Source: Devosia sp. Root635 (GTDB lineage Bacteria; Pseudomonadota; Alphaproteobacteria; Rhizobiales; Devosiaceae). Taken from it: a stretch of DNA of 64,000 bases. The notes under the pieces were generated by a model, which was not told the DNA's origin, did no database searches, and was given only the letters and a program-made list of their open reading frames with translations. This document shows, piece by piece, positions 46,988 through 55,299 of the stretch; within the stretch, counting starts at the first letter, position 1; each line of letters begins with the position of its first letter. Position numbers and translations under genes: made by a program. Location of the stretch: NCBI RefSeq assembly GCF_001427605.1, contig NZ_LMGZ01000003.1, positions 1-64,000 on the forward strand, in the 5' to 3' direction.

Positions 46988-47752
46988 ATGATTGGCTCGA
47001 CGTTTGTGTTCGATTCCGGATCGGCGACACATCAGGGCCGCGTCCGGGCGCTGAATGAAGACCGGATCCTGGCGGAACCCGCTGCCGGCCTGTGGCTTGT
47101 CGCCGACGGGATGGGCGGCCACAATGGCGGCGAGGTGGCCAGCGGGGAGATCGTGTCGCAGATGGAGACGATCGGGGTTTCGAGCTCCGCCTCCGATCTG
47201 CATGCCCGCTTCGTCGACCGGCTGAACCGGGCGAACCAGGCCCTGCTGACCTATGCGCAGGACCACCAGGGCGGGACAGTTGGCTCCACGGTTGCCGCCA
47301 TATTGATCCACGGGGAGCAGTATCGCTGCCTCTGGCTCGGCGACAGCCGCATCTATCGGGTGCGGCAGCACAGAATGGAACAGCTCTCGCGGGACCATTC
47401 GCAGGTTCAGGAACTGATCGACAGCGGGGTCCTGACGGCCGAAGAAGCGCTGAACTTTGCCGGCCGCAACGTGATCACGCGCGCGGTCGGCGTGCAGCCG
47501 GACCTCGACATCGACATTGTCTATGGCGTTGTGGAACTCGGCGATTGCTACATATTGTGCAGCGATGGCCTGACGGCGCATTGCACCGATGCGGATATCC
47601 TCAATGCCGTTACCGGTCGCATGTCGCAATCGGCCTGCGACCTGCTCATCGAGCACACGCTCGAGCGTGGCGCCACCGATAATGTTTCGGTCATCGTGAT
47701 CAATTGCCGCGCCGGCGGACTGACCGTGCCGATGGGTGCATTGCTAGCGTGA
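46988..47752 (+). CDS. pppA: PP2C-type Ser/Thr protein phosphatase, T6SS-associated
   Basis: The 254-residue PPM phosphatase has metal-site motifs in order: RALNEDRI, LVADGMGGHNGGEVAS, LGDSRIYRVR, CSDGLTAHCTD and GATDNVSVI. It has no membrane segment. It lies 12 bases before the PpkA kinase gene on the same strand, the usual PppA-PpkA pair that switches T6SS firing through threonine phosphorylation. The start is ATG 46988, preceded by GAGG. Confidence 0.92.
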   Translation: MIGSTFVFDSGSATHQGRVRALNEDRILAEPAAGLWLVADGMGGHNGGEVASGEIVSQMETIGVSSSASDLHARFVDRLNRANQALLTYAQDHQGGTVGSTVAAILIHGEQYRCLWLGDSRIYRVRQHRMEQLSRDHSQVQELIDSGVLTAEEALNFAGRNVITRAVGVQPDLDIDIVYGVVELGDCYILCSDGLTAHCTDADILNAVTGRMSQSACDLLIEHTLERGATDNVSVIVINCRAGGLTVPMGALLA

Positions 47753-47764
47753 CGGGTTTGCCTG

Positions 47765-49762
47765 ATGTCCGATGAAAATACCGCCCACCCCGCGCTGTCC
47801 CTGCCGGCTGGAACGCGGCTCAGCGACACCTACGAGATCGAGGGCGACATCGGGCTCGGCGGCATGGCCGAGGTTTATCGGGCGCGCAACGTGCATACGG
47901 GCGAACCCGTGGCCATCAAGCTGGTGCTGCCCGAATTCGCGCGGGATGAAACCATCCTGGCCCTGTTCAAGAAGGAGGCGACGGTGCTCAGCCGCCTCCG
48001 GCACGACGCGATCGTCCATTATCACCTGTTCACCGTCGAACGGGAAATGGACCGCCCCTATCTGGTGATGGATTTCGTCGATGGCATGCCGCTCAGCGAC
48101 AAGCTGGCGCAAGGGCCGATCGAGCCGCAAGCGGTGCGGCAGATGCTGCTGCGCGTGGCAGGCGGGCTGGAACTGGCGCATAGCTTCGGCGTGGTGCATC
48201 GGGATCTGTCGCCGGACAACATCATCCTGCCCAATGGCGAGGTGCGGCTGGCCAGGATCATCGATTTCGGCATCGCCAAGGCGGCGACAATCGGCGAGGG
48301 CACGGTGCTCGGGGGCAATTTTGCCGGCAAATACAATTATGTGTCGCCCGAGCAGCTCGGCCTTTATGGCGGGGAGGTCACCCAGCAGTCCGACATTTAC
48401 AGCCTGGGCCTGGTGGGGGCAGCGGCCGTGCTCGGCCACCCCCTCGAAATGAGCGGCTCGCACGCCCAGGTGCTGGAAAAGCGCCGCTCGGTGCCCGAGC
48501 TCGGCGCTATCGATCCGGGGGTCAAGGCCGTGCTGGAGGCCATGTTGCAACCGGAGCCGACGGCCCGGCCCAACGGGATGGGCGCCTTGATCGACCTGTT
48601 GCAGCGCCCTCCCGCCGCCGAAACGAAAACCGTGATCCGCCGCAAGGACGACACCCATGCCTGGGCCGGACCGGCGATCGGCGCCGCCACGGCGCGGACG
48701 GTGACGGCGCGAACGGCCGTGCCGCCGCCATCGGCCAAGCCGCCATTGTTCGACCCGACCAGGCCAACCGCCGGCGCGGGCGAAAGCCCCTTCGGCAGCT
48801 ACACCCCCTCGGGTGACGCGCCCAAGACTGCGCCACCGCCGCCACCGCCCCAGGCCGAGCGACAGCAATCACCAGCGCTGGTCACCGCGCTGATTCTGGT
48901 GCTGCTGGCCGGTGGCGCCGCGGGCTGGGCCTATACGCAAGGCTGGTTCGGGCCGCCGCCGGCTGAGCCGACGCCGCCAGAGGCACCGGCACAACCGGAC
49001 GAACCTGACCAGACGGAGGAACCGGCACAACCGGAGGAGCCAACGCAGCCGGAGCAGGTGACGCAGCCGACGCAGCCAGAGGAACCAACGCAACCGGAGG
49101 GGCCGAAGGAACCGACTTTCGATCCCCCAACCCTCTCGCCGCTAGAACTGATGACGCAACGCATGGCCTGGGTCGGCAACTACCCGATGCAGGCCTGCCA
49201 GCATATGGCAACGGTATCGCCGGCCGGAGACACGGTGGCCGTCGAAGGCTATGCGACCAATGCCGCGGTCTTCGAGCCGCTCGACGCCGAATTTGCGGCG
49301 CTCAACGGCAAAGCCCCCAATATCGTGCTGCAACCGATTACGCCCGCCCAATGCGCGGTGGCGGACTTTTTGCGCGCCATCGACCCGATCACCATTCCGG
49401 GGCCGTCGCTGGACCTATCGAGCCGCATGGCGCGTGACGGTGTGGCGCTCCCCGTAACGCTGACCAACAGCCAGGGCCGGGACACCCGGCTTTTCCTGGT
49501 CGATGAGGAGGGCGGCATCTATGACATCAGCCGTACCCTGCCGGCGAGCGGCGCCGGCGAATTCACGCTCGAACTGAACCTGAGCGGCACGCAGCAGGTT
49601 GTTCCGGGCATCCTGCTGGCCGTGGCCTTCCCCGCCGGCCGCGCGGTGACGCCACTGGAGGGCAGCGATGCCCTGACCTATCTGCCGCAACTGGCGCTCG
49701 ACGTGGCGAAAATACCCAACCAGGTCTCGGTCAATGCGCAGTATCTGCAACTGAGCCCCTGA
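47765..49762 (+). CDS. ppkA: membrane Ser/Thr protein kinase, T6SS-associated
   Basis: The 665-residue protein has a kinase domain (24-285): glycine loop GLGGMAEVY (30-38), Lys52, catalytic Asp147 in HRDLSPDN, Asn152 and Asp167 (DFG). Ser149 replaces the usual Lys of HRDLKPxN. A juxtamembrane KTVIR motif (288-292) resembles the phosphosite of TssL. One membrane segment (371-390) and a Pro/Glu/Gln-rich linker (397-452) lead to a periplasmic domain (about 465-665) with Cys478 and Cys530. That domain aligns with the C-terminus of the TonB-like protein encoded tail-to-tail. In A. tumefaciens PpkA phosphorylates TssL. Confidence 0.92.
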   Translation: MSDENTAHPALSLPAGTRLSDTYEIEGDIGLGGMAEVYRARNVHTGEPVAIKLVLPEFARDETILALFKKEATVLSRLRHDAIVHYHLFTVEREMDRPYLVMDFVDGMPLSDKLAQGPIEPQAVRQMLLRVAGGLELAHSFGVVHRDLSPDNIILPNGEVRLARIIDFGIAKAATIGEGTVLGGNFAGKYNYVSPEQLGLYGGEVTQQSDIYSLGLVGAAAVLGHPLEMSGSHAQVLEKRRSVPELGAIDPGVKAVLEAMLQPEPTARPNGMGALIDLLQRPPAAETKTVIRRKDDTHAWAGPAIGAATARTVTARTAVPPPSAKPPLFDPTRPTAGAGESPFGSYTPSGDAPKTAPPPPPPQAERQQSPALVTALILVLLAGGAAGWAYTQGWFGPPPAEPTPPEAPAQPDEPDQTEEPAQPEEPTQPEQVTQPTQPEEPTQPEGPKEPTFDPPTLSPLELMTQRMAWVGNYPMQACQHMATVSPAGDTVAVEGYATNAAVFEPLDAEFAALNGKAPNIVLQPITPAQCAVADFLRAIDPITIPGPSLDLSSRMARDGVALPVTLTNSQGRDTRLFLVDEEGGIYDISRTLPASGAGEFTLELNLSGTQQVVPGILLAVAFPAGRAVTPLEGSDALTYLPQLALDVAKIPNQVSVNAQYLQLSP

Positions 49763-49767
49763 AGAGA

Positions 49768-51213
49768 TCAGCGCACGATGAAGGCGTCGATCGCCACGCT
49801 GGCCGGGCGGCCCGCCAGCCGGGGGGCAAGGTCGGCGAAAAACGTGCCGGCATCGACGCTGGCCGTGCCGGGCGCGGACTCGAGCACCGCATCGGTCGAA
49901 ACCGCAATGAGCAACTGGATGCGAGCCTGGCTGTCGCCGGTCAGATGGACCGGTACAGAGAAAGTCGTGCCGGGGCCCTGCCCCGCCAGATAGGCGCCGG
50001 AATCGGAGACCAGGCCTTCGTCGTCGACGACGAAGAGATAGACCCGCTGGCCGGGGGGAGCGGCGAGCGTGCCGGTTACATGAGCGCCATCGGCCATCGA
50101 CTGCGAGGCCAGCGCCAGCGCCATCGGGGTAGCCGCCGCCTGCTGCAGCCTGCTGACAAAGGCCAGCGCGCCGCATTGCCGGCTGTCGACACGATAGCCA
50201 TCGATATCGACGGTCTCGGTGAAGGCCTCGCCGAGGGCGAGTTGCAGGGCGACGCTGTCGACCATGTCACGAGCGAAGGCAGCGAGCATGGGGGTTTCGC
50301 CGCGCACCACGCTGGCGGCAAAGCAGGTGCCGCCATCATATCCGGCCACGAACCGGTCCAGCGCATTCGCTGTCGGGATGCCATCCGGCTCAGGTGGCAG
50401 GACCACGACGTCATCGGGCAGGCTGGCGACGACGGTTACGGGCTCGGCCACGCTATCCGTCGCGGCTACCAATTGAGCCGGGGCGACGGGCGCCGCAGCC
50501 GTCGGCGCCACGGTCGGGGCGATGCCGGTGCCGGAGGATGCCACGCTGGGCGCTGAAGCAGGGGCCGGCGCGCCGGCCGGGGCAATGCTGGCTGCAATTG
50601 TCGGGACGGTGCCGGCCGTCATGGCGGTGACGGCTGGTGCGGTAGGAACCGCCACGGCCACTGCCGGCCCTGTGGTCGCGACGATGTCCGGTGCAGCAAC
50701 ACCCACCGGCGTCACCGGCAAGGACACGGCCGACGCCGCAATCGGCGCGGCAGGCGTGAACGGCGTCGCCACGGAAACGGCAGCCAGCGGCGCCAAAACG
50801 GACGCAGCATTGCCGGGGGCCGGAGCGCTTGCGACCGGCGCAGCAATTTCCGCTGCCAGCACCGCCTGCTGGCCCGAAGCGGCCGCCACGGGAGCCGCTA
50901 CCGACTGAGCCGTTGCAGGCGCCACCGGAGCGGCCAGCGGCGCGACGGGCTCGGCACGCGCCGCCTCGACCGGCCGGGCGGTGTTTTCCGTGCCGGCAAC
51001 GGCGCTGGCGGCCGGAACGGCCACGGCGACTGCACTGGTCGTGGGGACGGCGGCCACGCCCGCCTGGGGCGCGGCGGAGATAGTGATGCGGAGTTCGGGC
51101 GCCGCCACTGCAGCCTCGGCGTGGCCGCCCGAGAGGAGCACTGCGAGACCGGCGTGAAAAGCCAAAGCGGAAACGATGGAGACGGGCCAGAGCCAAAGCG
51201 CGGCGCGGGTCAC
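49768..51213 (-). CDS. TonB-like membrane protein with a PpkA-type periplasmic domain
   Basis: The 481-residue protein has an N-terminal membrane segment (about 5-27) with His20 near a Ser, as in TonB. A very Ala/Val/Pro-rich linker of about 240 residues (40-280) follows, then a C-terminal domain (about 285-481). That domain is not the TonB C-domain. It matches the PpkA periplasmic domain: Cys297/Cys478, Cys347/Cys530, then VDDEG/VDEEG, both exactly 49 residues after the second Cys. The start is GTG 51213, overlapping the upstream exbD-like stop. As the last gene of an exbB-exbD-exbD set, it is probably the force-transmitting or sensing part of the complex. Confidence 0.75.
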   Translation of the reverse strand: MTRAALWLWPVSIVSALAFHAGLAVLLSGGHAEAAVAAPELRITISAAPQAGVAAVPTTSAVAVAVPAASAVAGTENTARPVEAARAEPVAPLAAPVAPATAQSVAAPVAAASGQQAVLAAEIAAPVASAPAPGNAASVLAPLAAVSVATPFTPAAPIAASAVSLPVTPVGVAAPDIVATTGPAVAVAVPTAPAVTAMTAGTVPTIAASIAPAGAPAPASAPSVASSGTGIAPTVAPTAAAPVAPAQLVAATDSVAEPVTVVASLPDDVVVLPPEPDGIPTANALDRFVAGYDGGTCFAASVVRGETPMLAAFARDMVDSVALQLALGEAFTETVDIDGYRVDSRQCGALAFVSRLQQAAATPMALALASQSMADGAHVTGTLAAPPGQRVYLFVVDDEGLVSDSGAYLAGQGPGTTFSVPVHLTGDSQARIQLLIAVSTDAVLESAPGTASVDAGTFFADLAPRLAGRPASVAIDAFIVR

Positions 51214-51647
51214 GGCGCCACCTCCGCCGGACGCTCCACGGTCACCAGCCGGACCGGCACACCGGCCGCGTCGAGCCTGGCGAGAAGCGCAAGGAACGGC
51301 GCTGCGGCCATATTGCGCGGAACCAGCAGGTTGAGTTCGCCCGCCCCTGTGGCCTCGATCGCCGCCAGGCTCGCGTCAGCAATATCGGCGTCTGCGACAA
51401 CTACCCCGTCCAGGGCCATCACCTGATCCGCGTCGACCACCAGAAGGGGGCGTGGCAGGCGTTCATCGGGCACCTGCACGGTCTGGGGCGGGGGCACGCT
51501 CAGTTCGGCCTGTTCGGCGAGGGTTCCGGCCGAGAGGAAATACAGGATGAGCAGGAAGATGACGTTGATGGTGGGCAGCGCAAATTCCATGCGCTGGCGC
51601 GGGCGACGGCCATTGAGCAGGAACATGGCGGGCCGCGCGCCGCTCAT
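51210..51647 (-). CDS. ExbD/TolR-like protein 2, membrane Asp replaced
   Basis: The 145-residue protein has one membrane segment (about 22-42) and a periplasmic domain. In ExbD the segment carries an essential Asp (VDVM); here the same position is Asn28 (INVIFLLILYF). The protein is otherwise ExbD-like in length and layout. It overlaps the first exbD-like gene (ATGA) and the TonB-like gene (GTGA). It probably works as the non-protonating partner of a mixed ExbD dimer. Confidence 0.8.
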   Translation of the reverse strand: MSGARPAMFLLNGRRPRQRMEFALPTINVIFLLILYFLSAGTLAEQAELSVPPPQTVQVPDERLPRPLLVVDADQVMALDGVVVADADIADASLAAIEATGAGELNLLVPRNMAAAPFLALLARLDAAGVPVRLVTVERPAEVAP

Positions 51648-52066
51648 GGCGCCGCGGCCGCGTTGGCGATCAGGCGGACCTGGCCAAATTCGGCGGCCTC
51701 GAACAGCTCGATCACGGCGACAATGTCCTGGGCTTCCGCGCCGTTGCCGGCAACCAGGGCCGCCGTGGCGATGCCGCTCGCCTTGTAGCGGGCCAGCGTT
51801 TCGGCAAGGTCGGAGATCGGCGTGGCAACGCCGTTGACGCGCGTGCTGCTGCGGCCGATCGAGACGAGCAGTTCGGGGCCCGGCGCCGCAGCGGGGGCGG
51901 CACTCTCATCAGCAACCACGGTCTGCGCCGTCAGGCGGAGCAACGTATAGAGCGCGGTTTCGGACGACAGCATGAAGAAGATCAGCAGTAGAAACATGAC
52001 GTCAACCAGCGGCGTCAGCATGAAGTAGGAGCGGCGGCGGCGCGGCGCGGGCAGCAGGATGGTCAC
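51644..52066 (-). CDS. ExbD/TolR-like protein 1
   Basis: The 140-residue protein has the canonical ExbD segment LTPLVDVMFLLLIFFML with Asp22 intact and a periplasmic domain. The start is GTG 52066, with GAGGAGGAG immediately upstream. It lies 17 bases after exbB and overlaps the second exbD-like gene. With ExbB it should form a proton channel. Confidence 0.88.
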   Translation of the reverse strand: MTILLPAPRRRRSYFMLTPLVDVMFLLLIFFMLSSETALYTLLRLTAQTVVADESAAPAAAPGPELLVSIGRSSTRVNGVATPISDLAETLARYKASGIATAALVAGNGAEAQDIVAVIELFEAAEFGQVRLIANAAAAP

Positions 52067-52083
52067 GTCGCTCCTCCTCGCTG

Positions 52084-52704
52084 TCAGCCGGCCAATGTCA
52101 CCCGGGCAATGGCCAAATCCATGGCGGCACGCTCGGCATCCACCCAGCCTTCGAGCCACACCGAGATGAAGTAGAATGGAATGGCAATCGCCAGCCCCAG
52201 CGCGGTCGTGGTCAGCGCAATCCAGATGCCGTTGGCCAGCGCCGATGGATCGGCCGCGCCGCTGCCCTGGGCCACCTTGCCAAAGGCCTCGATCATGCCG
52301 AGCACCGTGCCCAGCAGCCCAAGCATGGGCGCGGCCTGGACCACCGCCTCGACGAGGCGCAGGAAGCGCCCGGCCTGCGCCAGCGTCGTCTGCGCCTCGA
52401 TAACCGCCATCTGCTGCGCTCGCTCGGGCGCGCCCGGTTGCTGGGCATAGGCGGTCATGGCGACGCGCACCACGCGGGACAGGGCAGCATTGTCCTGTGC
52501 CAGCCGCTCGATGGCGCCCGCGGCGTCGCCAGCCAGCCAAAGGGCCATGGCCGACTGCGCCGGCCCGTGCCGACCGAGGCCGAGCATGGCGAATTCGACG
52601 AGCTTGAAGATCGTGGTTGCCATCGCGGCGACCGACACCGCCAGGAGCGCGATCAGGACCGGACCGCCGATAGTGCCCAACTGGGAGAGAATGATGTCCA
52701 ACAC
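52084..52704 (-). CDS. MotA/TolQ/ExbB proton channel family protein
   Basis: The 206-residue protein has three membrane segments (about 12-35, 122-145 and 163-185) and the family core APMLGLLGTVLGMIEAF and ALTTTALGLAIAIPFYF. The start codon is GTG 52704. It follows the small secreted-protein gene by 36 bases and leads the two exbD-like genes. It should be the stator of the complex that uses proton motive force. Confidence 0.9.
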   Translation of the reverse strand: MLDIILSQLGTIGGPVLIALLAVSVAAMATTIFKLVEFAMLGLGRHGPAQSAMALWLAGDAAGAIERLAQDNAALSRVVRVAMTAYAQQPGAPERAQQMAVIEAQTTLAQAGRFLRLVEAVVQAAPMLGLLGTVLGMIEAFGKVAQGSGAADPSALANGIWIALTTTALGLAIAIPFYFISVWLEGWVDAERAAMDLAIARVTLAG

Positions 52705-52740
52705 TTCGGTTCGCCCGTCCTATGCGCGTATGCGATCGAT

Positions 52741-53178
52741 TTAATCGATCGCCAGATTCCACGGGAAAGCGATGGGGGTGGCGGTCGATTGCTCGATGGC
52801 CGTCTCACACAGCGGGCTGGGGCCTTCGGCCGTGTCGCAGGTGGTGAAATCGTTGATCAGCAGGCCCGCGATCGCCTCGCAGGCAAGACCCGGCAGGGCG
52901 AATTGCTGCACCTTGGTCTGGCCGGGCACCAACGGACGAAACTCGAAGGTTATCAGGGTCGCGACCTGCTGGTCCGTATTGACCACCGCCATGTTGTAGG
53001 CGCTCTTTTCGATGGTCGTACCGGTCTTGTTGAGCATGACGAAGGTCAGCTGGCAGGCGCCGTCAATGGTCTGGGCATTGTTGAGCTCGATATGCAGCTT
53101 GCCGGCCGCCGTGTCCTGCGCGGCTGCCGGCATGAGGCTGGCCAGGGCGATTGTCGCGGCATAGGCAAGTCTGTGCAT
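52741..53178 (-). CDS. small secreted protein, function unknown
   Basis: The 145-residue protein has a signal peptide (ends PAAAQ, about 21 residues) and a mature part of beta-rich character. Four Cys (in DGACQLTF, LACEAIA, TTCDTAE, PLCETAI) are likely to form two disulphides. GGAGGA lies six bases before ATG 53178. It is the first gene of the exbB-exbD-exbD-tonB-like run. I do not recognise the family. Periplasmic or surface location is likely. Confidence 0.75.
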   Translation of the reverse strand: MHRLAYAATIALASLMPAAAQDTAAGKLHIELNNAQTIDGACQLTFVMLNKTGTTIEKSAYNMAVVNTDQQVATLITFEFRPLVPGQTKVQQFALPGLACEAIAGLLINDFTTCDTAEGPSPLCETAIEQSTATPIAFPWNLAID

Positions 53179-53320
53179 GTTGTTCCTCCGACATCCACGC
53201 TCGCCCGATACTCTACAGTCTTCCCGCTCGAAGAAAAGTGCCGTTGCATGGCGCAAGGCGACAGTTTCGCGGTAACACTTGGCGGCGCGCCACTGTTCGC
53301 CCAATGAAAGGCCTCCTGCC

Positions 53321-53755
53321 TTGCCTGCCAACCGGACCAGATTATCGCCCGGACTGCTGCTCGCCGCAGCGATATTGTCGCTGCTGTGGGCCGGGCCGGC
53401 GCGCGCCGAGTTCATGGTCTGCAACCAGACGCTCGACGTGGTCAACGTGGCCATCGGGCAGCAGGGGGACACCCAGTTTCGCACCGAGGGCTGGTGGACC
53501 ATCGGATCGAACCAATGCGCCACCACGATCCGCGGCGACCTGCAATATCGCTACGTCTACGTCTATGCCAACGACGTGTTCGGCCAGCCCATCCTGGAAG
53601 GATCGACGCCGATGTGCATCGATCCCAAGCGCTTCGTCATCGATGGCAGCCGAACCTGCTGGCAGCGCGGGCATATCGAGGCCGATTTTCTCGAAGTCGA
53701 CACCCAGCAGGTGGCGCGATGGACGCTGTTTCTCACCGATTCAACGCCGCAATAA
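53321..53755 (+). CDS. secreted DUF1036-type protein
   Basis: The 144-residue protein has a signal peptide (RTRLSPGLLLAAAILSLLWA region, cleavage after ARA) and a mature domain resembling DUF1036 (FMVCNQTLDVVNVAIG, GWWTIGSNQC, YVYVYANDVFGQP). Four Cys are visible. The start is uncertain: TTG 53321 gives a clean signal peptide, and TTG 53279 would add 14 residues; neither has a strong ribosome site. It is divergent from the secreted-protein/exbB operon and precedes the methyltransferase gene. The role in the T6SS locus is unknown. Confidence 0.75.
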   Translation: MPANRTRLSPGLLLAAAILSLLWAGPARAEFMVCNQTLDVVNVAIGQQGDTQFRTEGWWTIGSNQCATTIRGDLQYRYVYVYANDVFGQPILEGSTPMCIDPKRFVIDGSRTCWQRGHIEADFLEVDTQQVARWTLFLTDSTPQ

Positions 53756-53817
53756 AGCCCGATTGCCGCGGCGGACGGAGCCGGGCATGATCGGGATCAT
53801 TGGATTGGGGGTGCGGA

Positions 53818-55299
53818 ATGGGCGATGGAAAGCCGGCGGCATTTGCCTATGACGAAGTGGCCTATCCCGCGCCGATCCTGTCGATGCTGACGCCTGATCG
53901 GCTGGGAGCGGCCGGGGCGATGCATGGCTGGCGCGCCCCGCGACCCCAAACCGCTTCTTATCTCGAAATCGGCTGTGGCGATGGCTACAACCTGATCGGC
54001 ATCGGCGCCGTGACGCCGGAGGGCCGGCATGTCGGGTTCGACCTGTCGAGCGCGGCCGCGGCGCGCGGCGCGACCATCGCCGCCGCCGCCGGCCTTGCCA
54101 ATGTCGACATCCAGGCCGGCGACATTCTCGACTATCCGCGCGAGGGCGAAAAGTTCGACTACATCGTGTCCCACGGCGTCTATACCTGGATACCGCAGCA
54201 TGTCCGTCCTGCCCTGCTCGAACTCATCGGCAGGCGGCTGGCGCCCGGTGGGGTCGCCTATGTCAGTTTCGACGCCCTGCCCGCGGCGGCGCCCAAGGCC
54301 TATATCCACGACTTCCTGATGCGCGAACTGGCCGGCGTGGAGGGGCTCGAAGCCAGGAGCGAGAAGGCGGTGCGGCTGCTCGCCATGCTCAAGCGCAACC
54401 AGCGGCCCGAATCGCGGCTGGCCGGGCAGTTGGACCAGTTGATCAATGACCTGCCCGATTTCGAGCCGGGCTATTTCTTCCACGACTGGCTGGCGGAATT
54501 CTATGCGCCGGTTTCACTCGATGCCTTCGGCGCCGCGGCAGCCGAACACGGCCTGGTGCGGGCGGGCGATGCGGCGATGTACGACATGTTCGTCGGCGAC
54601 CTGGACGACGAGGCCCGCGCCACCGTCGAAGCCTGCGGCGACGATATCGTCCGGCGCAGCGAGCTGGTCTTTGCCTTGCGGGGCGCCCATGTCTTCCGTC
54701 GCGAAATGCTGGTGCGGGCGGATGCGCCACCGCCACGGCTGGAATGGAGCGAAGCCGTCCGCAGCTTGTCCTTCGGCTATTCGGGCACACGCGAGCCGGT
54801 CGAGGACGAGGCCGGTGCCGGCTTCCGCTACACGTTCGGCCCGTCCAATTTCGTCATCGTGCGCGATGCGGCCACGATCGGCGTGATCGATGAACTGCTC
54901 GACGCCGCGCCCGACGAACGCATGTTCGACCAGCTCGCCGACGCGACCGGGCTGCCCCCCGATATGCTGGGCGCAATCCTGCTGAAGCTGGGCACGATGG
55001 CCCTGATCGACGTGCATGCCACGCCGCAGCGTTTCGTCACCGCGGCGGGCGACTATCCGCGGGCCGGCGCGTTGATCCGTTCCATGCTGATGAATGGCGA
55101 GGTCGCCATCTCGCTCCGGCACAGACGGCTCGTGGAGGAAAACATCGTCAGCCGCACCCTGATGGCGCTCTGCGACGGCACGCGCAGCCGTGATGAGCTG
55201 GCCATGGCCATGGCGGAACTGTTCGACATGCCGATCGACCGCGCCAAAATCGACGAGGCCCTGACCTATTTCGCCCGCCACCGCATGCTGGAGGCCTAG
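53818..55299 (+). CDS. class I SAM-dependent methyltransferase with regulatory domain
   Basis: The 493-residue protein has a SAM-binding domain (about 35-175) with motif I EIGCGDGYNLIGIG and later FDYIVSHGVYTWIP, followed by the methyltransferase regulatory domain region (about 190-330) and a winged-helix-like end. Substrates of this two-domain family are mostly unknown. It lies in the T6SS locus and converges on tagF, overlapping its stop by four bases, so it has long been part of the locus. Modification of a secretion component or effector is possible but not shown. Confidence 0.85.
   Translation: MGDGKPAAFAYDEVAYPAPILSMLTPDRLGAAGAMHGWRAPRPQTASYLEIGCGDGYNLIGIGAVTPEGRHVGFDLSSAAAARGATIAAAAGLANVDIQAGDILDYPREGEKFDYIVSHGVYTWIPQHVRPALLELIGRRLAPGGVAYVSFDALPAAAPKAYIHDFLMRELAGVEGLEARSEKAVRLLAMLKRNQRPESRLAGQLDQLINDLPDFEPGYFFHDWLAEFYAPVSLDAFGAAAAEHGLVRAGDAAMYDMFVGDLDDEARATVEACGDDIVRRSELVFALRGAHVFRREMLVRADAPPPRLEWSEAVRSLSFGYSGTREPVEDEAGAGFRYTFGPSNFVIVRDAATIGVIDELLDAAPDERMFDQLADATGLPPDMLGAILLKLGTMALIDVHATPQRFVTAAGDYPRAGALIRSMLMNGEVAISLRHRRLVEENIVSRTLMALCDGTRSRDELAMAMAELFDMPIDRAKIDEALTYFARHRMLEA

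Noticed and set aside
48955-49120. Repeating codons for Pro-Thr-Gln-Pro-Glu considered as a DNA repeat array
   Set aside because: The repeats are imperfect and in frame, encoding the kinase's linker; a protein-level explanation suffices.
49768-51213. The Ala/Val/Pro-rich protein considered as a genuine TonB
   Set aside because: The N-terminal segment and linker fit TonB, but the C-terminal domain matches the kinase's periplasmic domain and not TonB; it is called TonB-like only.
37354-53178. TpsBA-caspase and ExbB-ExbD regions considered as a recently acquired island
   Set aside because: No integrase, tRNA or flanking direct repeats, and base and codon use look like those of the neighbours.
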